Shown: positions 12,606-18,635 of the stretch, piece by piece
Numbering within the stretch: position 1 is the first letter of the stretch
How the letters are laid out: each line of letters opens with the position of its first letter
DNA from: Alphaproteobacteria bacterium UBA6149
GTDB taxonomy: Bacteria > Pseudomonadota > Alphaproteobacteria > Rickettsiales > UBA998
Direction of reading: 5' to 3'
DNA length: 18,635 bases
Assembly: GCA_002423155.1 (NCBI GenBank)
Contig: DIUV01000004.1
Span: 13,701 to 32,335 of the forward strand
Translations under genes and position numbers: made by a program
Notes under the pieces: generated by a model
The model's input: the letters and a program-made list of their open reading frames with translations, nothing else
What the model was told of the DNA's origin: nothing
The model's database searches: none

Positions 12606-15392
12606 ATGAGTGATGAATTGGATAATCTATATTTGCCCCAACAAAATCCCGTTTTTATTAAAGTGGGCGAAGGAAAAGATGGTAATAAACCATTAGGAAC
12701 CAAGGCATTTGCCCGAGCAGATTATTACCCAGAGCTACACGAAAAAACCATGAGAGGTGAACAACCTTATTCTGGTGGGGAAGGAAATGGTGGAAAATGG
12801 TATAATGGTCAGCTGATTACTATGGAAAAAGCAGGTTTTTTGCCTGAAGAAGCCAGCATTTATACCAGAACTAAAGAAAAAGAACGTGTTTTAGGATTTA
12901 ACCCCGTAGCTTGTAATTATATTTTTGATCGTGAGGAACTGAAAAGCTCGCTACATGATGCAGGAATAAATCAGGTTAGAATAGCTGGTGAGCGCATTAA
13001 CTTACTAAAGAAAAATCAAAGACTAAGCATGGAACGGCAGATAGATTCCGCCAATGCCACTATCGCTATTCCTGGTGATTTATATGCTATGCAGGAAATG
13101 CTCTATTTATTTGAGCAAAAAATGAAAGGAAAAATGCTTAATCATCCTTTGATTATTGAAAATTCCGTCGATGCTTTTGATAATGGTTTTTGGGATGAAC
13201 TATTACGCGGACTCAAAATTTTTGATAAAAACGAAGCTATAGGAACACCGCTACATGCACGTAGAAGATATGTTGATTTCAAAGAGTTAGCGCATCATTA
13301 TGGAATTTATGTTTCTGAAGATAGAGATACTACTTTAAAAATATCCGCAGAAGTAGTTCCCCAACAAACACCTGAAGAAAATGTTAAAGTAAAACCATTT
13401 ATTCCTGAAGATTCAGTGTTGTTTGTGGCAACGGGAACCATGAAGAAATATCAGGAAATCAAAGATATTTGCCGAGCAAATGGAATAAATATAAAAATAC
13501 GCTCTATTTTTGAACTGGTGGATACTTATGTTAGCCCTGATGAAGATAGACGCACTTATGAAGGTAATGCTGCTAAAAAAGTAGAGGCTGCTTTTGATTC
13601 ATGGCATCAAATGTCTGAACAAGAACGTGTGGATCGCCTAAATCACTTGGGGATAAAAAAAGAACAAGCCTTTATAATGGCAGAAGATTCCGGATTTCAT
13701 TTTTTAGAACCAGGATTAGGCGGAGAAGATGAATTCCGTAAAATTTCACAAGAGTTAGATTTAAAAGCGCCGTTTCCCGGAGTGGAAACTGGTCCTACAA
13801 CCATTGGTTCGGATGGAATTCAAGGATTTATGCAAAAAATCCAACAGATTTTTGTGCGTCGGCAAAGCCAAGGTAAGGCGGTTGATGATCGGGTTATAAA
13901 AAAATCGGTAATTGCGCTTGCTCCACTAAAACAGCAAGAATATGGTGGTGTAGAAATGCAGATGGTGCACTCCGAAGTGCATGGTCGGGCGACTTTTTCA
14001 CCTGTTCCTTCCCATGGTGCAATTGAAATTGATAATTATTTAATTCCCGAAAACGTCGCAGGGCTACCCAAAAACCGCACCGAAGCACAATTAGAGGAAA
14101 AGTTTTTCAATCATCATAGCCCGCGTGCTTTGGCAATGAAGGGCATGGCGTTTGAAGTCGGCATTCATACAGGCAAAGAAATCACTAAAGATGATGATTA
14201 TTCAAAAGAATTTTGTGCCGGTATATTAGTGGATAATACAAGTTATGTATCAAAAACCCAAGCGGAGAAAATGTCTAAAAAAGCCAAACAAAATGGTTTT
14301 GGTGTTATAACTGCGCCCGCATCAACTGCTCGCCCAGATGATATACAAATGAATTTTCTTCGAAATGTAGATGGTGTCGTGGTAGCGTTAGACCCAGCCA
14401 AAGCGCAAGAGCATTTTTGGGAAAACACTTATATGTTTACCTCGCTCATCGTAGGTGAGCAAACTCATGATAAATATAAATTTAGAAAGCCTTTATATTT
14501 AGTAAATCCCAAAGATGAGCATGGCAAAGGTGCATTTGATTATCTGGAAGAATTAGTCGATGATTGCCATAATAAAGGCACTGTTCCAGAAAACCCCAAT
14601 TCGCTTTATAAATCAGTTTCTACAGTAGAAGAAGCTAAAGCAGGATTAAAGCAAGACCGCTTCCATTATCGCCGTATGCATTTGCCTGCTTATGCCACGC
14701 AGGAAGCTGCTAATGATACAGAGGGTAGAAAAGGCAGCAAAGACTTCAATGTGGCAATTTTTTGTTCTGCCAGTAACAAAAATTCTCGCTATAAAGAAGA
14801 TACGAGAAATCTTGCAGAAAGTTTGATTAAAGCAGATTTTGGAGTGGTTTCTGGCGCTGGCGCTATCGCTATGATGGGCGAAGTAAGTGACGCAGCCACC
14901 GAACTACGCAAGGAGTATGGAGCGGAACATTTTGGTTCAAACGTGCTGCATATTATGTCTGGCGAAGGAGATGTACGTGACCAGATGACCGAGTTCTTAC
15001 TAGCTCGCAATATTTATGAACGTATGGAGTATATGATTGATAAATCAGATGCTTTTGCGGTAATGGCAGGTGGTACAGGAACCATACAAGAATTAGCATT
15101 ATTAGCCGTTCTAAAAAAACGTGCATTAGAAGGTGATGAATATGCCAAAGACAAAATGCAGGGCAAAGAAATAGTAATTATCAACACCCACATGGACTCC
15201 AGCGACAAAAGATTTTACGATAAATTAAAAGAAATAGTCGATGTAAATGACCCCGAAGCTTGCCGTAAATTAGGCATCCATTTTGTAAATAGTGTCGATG
15301 CAGCGATGGATAAGATAAAAGATTTACGGACGGAAAAACGCGGTGAAAATTGGGTGGATACCAAGCTTAAGGATATGGGGAGGGCAGCTTAG
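12606..15392 (+). CDS. SLOG–HAM1–SLOG–LOG multidomain nucleotide enzyme (928 aa)
   Basis: This is an unusual fusion of cytoplasmic nucleotide-handling domains. Residues about 100-215 resemble the second half of a LOG (lysine-decarboxylase-like) domain, but IPGDLYAMQE (155-164) replaces PGGxGTxxE. Residues about 268-516 resemble HAM1/RdgB inosine-triphosphate pyrophosphatase: FVATGTMKKYQEI at 273-285, YEGNAAKK at 318-325, MAEDSG at 358-363 and SPRALAMKG near 505. Residues about 535-655 form a second LOG-like module with a lost motif (VALDPAKAQE). Residues about 713-905 form a full LOG domain with GAGAIAMMG (750-758), RNIYERMEYM (801-810) and AGGTGTIQE (821-829); known LOG/PpnN enzymes split NMP into base and ribose-5-phosphate. 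AGGTAG precedes the ATG. The gene lies 7 nt after the deaminase gene. Domain calls are by motif; the combined function is unknown. Confidence 0.85.
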   Translation: MSDELDNLYLPQQNPVFIKVGEGKDGNKPLGTKAFARADYYPELHEKTMRGEQPYSGGEGNGGKWYNGQLITMEKAGFLPEEASIYTRTKEKERVLGFNPVACNYIFDREELKSSLHDAGINQVRIAGERINLLKKNQRLSMERQIDSANATIAIPGDLYAMQEMLYLFEQKMKGKMLNHPLIIENSVDAFDNGFWDELLRGLKIFDKNEAIGTPLHARRRYVDFKELAHHYGIYVSEDRDTTLKISAEVVPQQTPEENVKVKPFIPEDSVLFVATGTMKKYQEIKDICRANGINIKIRSIFELVDTYVSPDEDRRTYEGNAAKKVEAAFDSWHQMSEQERVDRLNHLGIKKEQAFIMAEDSGFHFLEPGLGGEDEFRKISQELDLKAPFPGVETGPTTIGSDGIQGFMQKIQQIFVRRQSQGKAVDDRVIKKSVIALAPLKQQEYGGVEMQMVHSEVHGRATFSPVPSHGAIEIDNYLIPENVAGLPKNRTEAQLEEKFFNHHSPRALAMKGMAFEVGIHTGKEITKDDDYSKEFCAGILVDNTSYVSKTQAEKMSKKAKQNGFGVITAPASTARPDDIQMNFLRNVDGVVVALDPAKAQEHFWENTYMFTSLIVGEQTHDKYKFRKPLYLVNPKDEHGKGAFDYLEELVDDCHNKGTVPENPNSLYKSVSTVEEAKAGLKQDRFHYRRMHLPAYATQEAANDTEGRKGSKDFNVAIFCSASNKNSRYKEDTRNLAESLIKADFGVVSGAGAIAMMGEVSDAATELRKEYGAEHFGSNVLHIMSGEGDVRDQMTEFLLARNIYERMEYMIDKSDAFAVMAGGTGTIQELALLAVLKKRALEGDEYAKDKMQGKEIVIINTHMDSSDKRFYDKLKEIVDVNDPEACRKLGIHFVNSVDAAMDKIKDLRTEKRGENWVDTKLKDMGRAA

Positions 15393-15433
15393 TTTTTTAT
15401 TTTTATTAAAATACCAAATTTAAAGGATAAATT

Positions 15434-15757
15434 ATGGCGCGTACCCTCATTCATCCCGGAGTTTTTCTTGCTGATGAAATTTCTGCTTTGAGCATAACTC
15501 CTACGCAATTAGCGGCAGAGCTACATGTTTCTCCTAATCGAATTTATCAGATATTGGCAGGTAAGCGAGCGCTTACCGCAGATACTGCCTTGCGCCTTAG
15601 TCAATGGCTGGGAACTTCAGCAGAAATGTGGATTAATTTACAAAAATTATATGAATTACGCATGGCAGAGCAAAAAGTTGGGGCAGAAATTCGCCAGCAA
15701 GTGCAGCGTCGTGAGGCGGCAGGCGGTGAAGTGATTTTAGGTTATGCTAATCTATAA
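15434..15757 (+). CDS. HigA/VapI-type antitoxin, orphan
   Basis: The 107-residue protein is a HigA-family helix-turn-helix repressor/antitoxin. The opening HPGVFLADEI (about 7-16), the helix-turn-helix QLAAELHVSPNRIYQILAGKR (about 25-45) and TALRLSQWLGTSAEMWINLQKLYELRMAE (about 51-79) are the family signature. AAAGGA gives a good Shine-Dalgarno. The usual partner, the small mRNase HigB, is normally directly upstream, but no such frame is present on either side. Instead the 928-residue SLOG-HAM1 gene ends 41 nt upstream on the same strand. It may therefore be a solitary regulator, a remnant, or the regulator/antidote of the nucleotide-enzyme block; the last is inference from position. A terminator begins at its stop codon. 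Confidence 0.88.
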   Translation: MARTLIHPGVFLADEISALSITPTQLAAELHVSPNRIYQILAGKRALTADTALRLSQWLGTSAEMWINLQKLYELRMAEQKVGAEIRQQVQRREAAGGEVILGYANL

Positions 15758-15786
15758 AAAAGGAGGCTCAAGAGCCTCCTTTTTTT
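15756..15786. terminator. Bidirectional intrinsic terminator
   Basis: GGAGGCT (15762-15768) and AGCCTCC (15773-15779) form a perfect 7-bp stem with a CAAG loop, with A6 before and T7 after. It serves the higA-like gene on the plus strand and the convergent CBU_0592-like gene (stop at 15785) on the minus strand. Confidence 0.9.
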
Positions 15787-16114
15787 ATTCTTTCTTGGGG
15801 GGGCGTAATGCTCCCCAAATACCAAAAATAACCCAGAAAGTTTCCAAAACAACTCCTCCTGGTCCCCATTTTATAATGCAGAAAAACAAAAACAAAGCGG
15901 CTCCAAAAACATTAATTATGGAGTTTAACCTACCTGTTTTCATGAACTTTAATTGCGTTCCTGCAAAAGCAGTTAACAGCAATATGCTACCTAAAATATT
16001 AGCTGCAATAGCCCACTTTTCCATTGCTTTACTGCTTAGTATGGGAAAAACATCATACAGCCAAATGCGAGCATATTCAGACATGCTCATTAATTGATTT
16101 ACATACTCTTCCAT
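15785..16114 (-). CDS. CBU_0592-like small membrane protein
   Basis: The 109 residues contain three hydrophobic segments: about 32-52 (KWAIAANILGSILLLTAFAGTQL), 62-82 (SIINVFGAALFLFFCIIKW) and 86-102 (VVLETFWVIFGIWGA). The order of an ILGSILLLTAF helix, a polar linker, an 'N..GA.LF' helix and an 'ET.W..FGIWG' helix matches the CBU_0592-type domain of small bacterial inner-membrane proteins, whose function is unknown. GAGGT lies 8 nt before the ATG, a good Shine-Dalgarno, so the gene is real. It stands alone on the minus strand, divergent from ftsH, and ends at the shared terminator. The family call is from pattern only. Confidence 0.78.
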   Translation of the reverse strand: MEEYVNQLMSMSEYARIWLYDVFPILSSKAMEKWAIAANILGSILLLTAFAGTQLKFMKTGRLNSIINVFGAALFLFFCIIKWGPGGVVLETFWVIFGIWGALRPPKKE

Positions 16115-16312
16115 AACAATACCTCAAATTTGGTAATAGTCGAAAATTTATTCCGAACAAAAAAAGAAACCCACTAAATAAAGTCAGGTTGGATATACAA
16201 CAGTAACTTCAATAAAACAGAAGATGCTTAACATATATTTAATCTTTGGTAAACATAAAACAGCGCCCTTTTATAAGGTAAAAATAATTATATGTAAACT
16301 ATTCACCCATCT

Positions 16313-16341
16313 CTTGACTTAAGCAAATACTCCCCCATATA
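16313..16341 (+). promoter_or_regulatory. Sigma-32 (RpoH) heat-shock-type promoter of ftsH
   Basis: CTTGAC (16313-16318) and CCCCATATA (16333-16341) are separated by 14 bp. The E. coli sigma-32 consensus is CTTGAA, 13-15 bp, CCCCATnTA, so eight of eight defined bases match in the -10 region and five of six in the -35. The same TTGACT could serve sigma-70 with the weak TATATC 18 bp on. Transcription would start near 16347, about 30 nt before the ftsH start. Confidence 0.75.
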
Positions 16342-16377
16342 TCAATTCTATAGTAATTCATTATTTAAAGTATATTC

Positions 16378-18285
16378 ATGCAAAATCTTGGAAGAAACCT
16401 CGCTTTATGGCTGGGTGCGTTTATTTTAGTGGCGATGTTGTTTCGTTTAGTAGAGGGGGATGTGCAGTCGGGTGGGGCGGCGCGAGTGGCTTTTTCCGAC
16501 TTTATGCAAAAAGTTGCTAAGGGTCAGGTTTCTGAGGTTAGTATTCGTAAATCGGATGCAGATGGAACGATTGTTACGGGGCATTTTTCGGACAATACTT
16601 TGTTTAGTACCCTCGTGCCTGATTATCCCGGTTTGGTGGATAAATTGACGCAAAATAATGTTAAAATAACTGCCGTGCCTAAGTCTAGTGGTGGGGATAT
16701 GTTGATGGGCGCGTTGTTTTCCTGGGCGCCGTTTATCATTATGCTCGGAGTATATATCTTTTTTATGCGCCAGATGAATGGTGGGGGTCGTGGGGGCGGA
16801 GCGATGGGCTTTGGGCGTTCACGGGCGAAATTACTTACAGAAAAATCTGGTAAGAAAACTTTTGCTGACGTGGCAGGGGTTAATGAGGCCAAAGAAGAAT
16901 TAGAAGAAGTGGTGGATTTTTTAAAAGACCCACAAAAATTCCAAAAATTGGGCGGCAAAATCCCTAAAGGTTGCTTGTTAGTAGGCCCTCCGGGAACTGG
17001 TAAGACCTTGCTCGCGCGCGCCGTGGCAGGTGAAGCAGGCGTGCCATTTTTCACTATTTCTGGTTCGGATTTCGTAGAAATGTTCGTCGGTGTTGGTGCT
17101 AGCCGTGTGCGCGATATGTTTGAACAAGCCAAACGCCATGCACCCTGCATTGTGTTTATTGATGAGATTGACGCGGTAGGTCGCCATCGCGGCGCAGGCA
17201 TGGGCGGTGGCAATGATGAGCGTGAGCAAACGCTGAATCAATTATTAGTGGAGATGGATGGCTTTGAAGCGAATGAGAGCGTTATTCTCATCGCCGCAAC
17301 CAACCGCCCCGATGTGTTAGACCCGGCTTTATTGCGTCCGGGTCGTTTTGACCGTCAGATTGTGGTGGGTAATCCGGATATTGCTGGGCGTGACCAAATC
17401 TTGCAGGTGCATTTACAAAAAGTACCCACCGCACCCGATGTGGATACCACCACAGTAGCCCGTGGAACTCCCGGATTTTCAGGCGCAGACTTAGCAAATT
17501 TAGTCAATGAAGCGGCTTTATTGGCAGCTAGGCGTGACCGCAAAGTAGTGACTATGCGTGAGCTGGAAGATGCTAAAGATAAAGTGATGATGGGTGTTGA
17601 GCGCAAATCCATGGTGATGAGTGATGAAGAAAAGAAAATGACGGCTTTCCATGAGGCTGGACATGCTCTGGTTTCCATCTGTTGCCCTGCATCCGATCCA
17701 ATTCATAAAGCGACGATTATTCCGCGTGGTCGGGCACTGGGCATGGTGATGCGCCTTCCTGAAGCGGATAAACTTTCTTACCTGCGTGAGAAAATGTATG
17801 CGGATTTAGCCGTTTCCATGGGTGGTCGTGTGGCGGAAGAATTGGTGTTTGGTTATGATAAAGTATCTTCAGGTGCATCATCAGACATTCAATATGCCAC
17901 GCGTTTAGCGCGGAGCATGGTGATGCAATGGGGTATGAGCGATGCGTTGGGCCCCATTAATTATGGCGGCGAACAACAAGAAGTTTTCATGGGGCACTCC
18001 ATGCAAGACCGCGCTATATCCGAAGCAACTTCCGCACTAGTAGATGCAGAAGTGAGGCGCATTGTTGAAGGAGCACATAAAGAGGCGCAAAATATTTTAA
18101 CTGAGCATCGCGCAGTATTAGATACGATTGCACTTGCCTTGTTAGAATATGAGACCCTTACAGGTGAGGAAATTAAAGCACTGGCAGCGGGAGAAGAAAT
18201 TAATCGTGCGGCAACTGAAAGCGCCCGCCCGAAAATTACGCGTTCTTCTTTGCCTTCGGGGAAAAAAGAAAAGCTGGAAGAGTAA
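16378..18285 (+). CDS. ftsH: ATP-dependent zinc metalloprotease FtsH
   Basis: This is a membrane-anchored hexameric AAA+ protease that degrades misfolded membrane proteins and short-lived regulators, sigma-32 among them in E. coli. The 635 residues show two membrane helices (about 7-24 and 108-131) around a small periplasmic domain. A Gly-rich linker follows, then the AAA module with Walker A GPPGTGKT at 203-210, the pore motif FVGVG at 236-240, Walker B IVFIDE at 258-263 and the second region of homology with RPGRFDRQI at 320-328. The M41 protease domain has the zinc motif HEAGH at 425-429, and the third ligand region SSGASSDIQYAT near 492-503. The length is typical. The Shine-Dalgarno is weak (AAAG). 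The promoter is of heat-shock type. The intergenic stretch 16115-16280 upstream shows nothing else I can name. Confidence 0.98.
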   Translation: MQNLGRNLALWLGAFILVAMLFRLVEGDVQSGGAARVAFSDFMQKVAKGQVSEVSIRKSDADGTIVTGHFSDNTLFSTLVPDYPGLVDKLTQNNVKITAVPKSSGGDMLMGALFSWAPFIIMLGVYIFFMRQMNGGGRGGGAMGFGRSRAKLLTEKSGKKTFADVAGVNEAKEELEEVVDFLKDPQKFQKLGGKIPKGCLLVGPPGTGKTLLARAVAGEAGVPFFTISGSDFVEMFVGVGASRVRDMFEQAKRHAPCIVFIDEIDAVGRHRGAGMGGGNDEREQTLNQLLVEMDGFEANESVILIAATNRPDVLDPALLRPGRFDRQIVVGNPDIAGRDQILQVHLQKVPTAPDVDTTTVARGTPGFSGADLANLVNEAALLAARRDRKVVTMRELEDAKDKVMMGVERKSMVMSDEEKKMTAFHEAGHALVSICCPASDPIHKATIIPRGRALGMVMRLPEADKLSYLREKMYADLAVSMGGRVAEELVFGYDKVSSGASSDIQYATRLARSMVMQWGMSDALGPINYGGEQQEVFMGHSMQDRAISEATSALVDAEVRRIVEGAHKEAQNILTEHRAVLDTIALALLEYETLTGEEIKALAAGEEINRAATESARPKITRSSLPSGKKEKLEE

Positions 18286-18635
18286 TAATTCTAAAACTAT
18301 TTTTTATCCGCCCAACTCTCCGTCGTCATCCCCGCCTTGCGTGCACTACTGTCCAAGGAAAATAAGTTGTTGTAATATCTACACCAACAATACTGCCAGT
18401 TTATGATGTATTTGTGTAAACAGGACTTAAAAATGAAACGCGGGCTGCCCCCTCTCCCTCTGGGAGAGGGACGGGGTGAGGGAAGTATCCACAGGAGTGA
18501 TGTTGTTGGTTGTAAAAAAGCTAGAAAATACTTTTTCACCAAGCAATTAGCATTGCTCTTGGCGAGGCTCCCCTCACCCCGTCCCTCTCCCAGAGGGAGA
18601 GGGGGTTCTCCCGAATTTGTGGGGATTAAAAGTTT
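18286..18635. other. Non-coding region after ftsH, rich in palindromes
   Basis: No credible gene was found in this 350-bp end of the window. It holds a partial 'CGTCATCCCCGCC' repeat at about 18329-18342, matching the inverted arm near 72-85, and the large inverted repeat described separately. No classic terminator with a T-run follows ftsH directly. Confidence 0.7.
18448..18605. repeat. REP-like element: 35-bp perfect inverted repeat, 88-bp spacer
   Basis: Arms at 18448-18482 and 18571-18605 are perfect inverted copies. Each begins CCCCCTCTCCCTCTGGGAGA (or its complement) and is itself palindromic around CTCT/GGGAGAGGG. This 'CCCTCTCCC...GGGAGAGGG...GGGGTGAGGG' type of sequence is widespread in bacterial intergenic DNA as REP-like repeats. 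Two facing copies with a short AT-rich spacer form a bipartite arrangement like that of paired REP elements moved by TnpA-REP transposases. Confidence 0.8.

Noticed and set aside
15434..15757. Complete HigBA toxin-antitoxin module
   Set aside because: Only the HigA-like gene is present. No HigB-like frame of about 90-110 residues lies in the 41 nt upstream or downstream before the terminator.
16623..17213. 196-codon open frame antisense to ftsH
   Set aside because: It mirrors the conserved AAA+ region of ftsH; its Pro/Ser-rich composition is typical of a shadow frame.
18297..18542. 81-codon minus-strand open frame with PSPRPSPRGRGG
   Set aside because: This is the usual spurious translation of a REP-like CCCTCTCCC repeat joined to the partial GTCATCCCCGC repeat.
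1329..18605. CRISPR array
   Set aside because: The repeats are inverted pairs with no regular direct repeat-spacer pattern, and no cas gene is present.

Overview
The window looks like chromosome of an AT-rich alphaproteobacterium. The reasons are the order rplM-rpsI-argC, a PAS_5-type protein in the pst operon, a PstA with a long periplasmic insertion, and a Tat-exported DUF882/MepK-like protein. Abundant intergenic palindromes of the 'GTCATACCG/GTCATCCCCGC' kind fit the same group. I cannot name the genus. No rRNA, tRNA, CRISPR array or intact insertion sequence was seen.

Layout. (1) 1-1540: dnaJ, followed 6 nt after its stop by a 210-bp long-hairpin repeat. (2) 1531-3168, minus strand: an unrecognised membrane protein, and a two-gene unit of small proteins (one DUF1640-like with a C-terminal membrane segment). 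(3) 3351-5070: a convergent pair for peptidoglycan 3-3 crosslinks, a Tat-exported MepK/YcbK-like endopeptidase and a lipoprotein L,D-transpeptidase of YcbB type. (4) 5071-5535: a 465-bp gap with two different palindromic MITE-like elements that share a core. (5) 5536-8912: overlapping pstC-pstA-pstB plus a PAS_5 gene, without pstS or phoU in the window. (6) 8933-11170: a strong sigma-70 promoter, rplM-rpsI, an intrinsic terminator, a nested palindromic element, and argC. (7) 11267-15757: an accessory block with a tandem cytidine-deaminase-fold protein, a 928-residue fusion of three LOG/SLOG-like modules around a HAM1/RdgB-like NTPase domain, and an orphan HigA-type antitoxin. It ends in a bidirectional terminator. 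(8) 15785-16114, minus strand: a CBU_0592-like small membrane protein. (9) 16378-18285: ftsH behind an excellent sigma-32-type heat-shock promoter. (10) 18286-18635: non-coding, with a 35-bp perfect inverted repeat.

How the genes work together. Most of the window is housekeeping: protein quality control (DnaJ, FtsH), phosphate import, ribosome, arginine synthesis and wall remodelling. The exception is region 7. Its domain families act on free nucleotides: HAM1 turns (d)NTP into (d)NMP, LOG turns NMP into base plus ribose-5-phosphate, and CDA deaminates cytidine. They are encoded 7 nt apart and each protein keeps one intact catalytic module beside degenerate copies. I read this as a candidate undescribed nucleotide-degrading, sensing or modifying system, possibly a conflict or defence module. 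That function is inference from domain content and context only.
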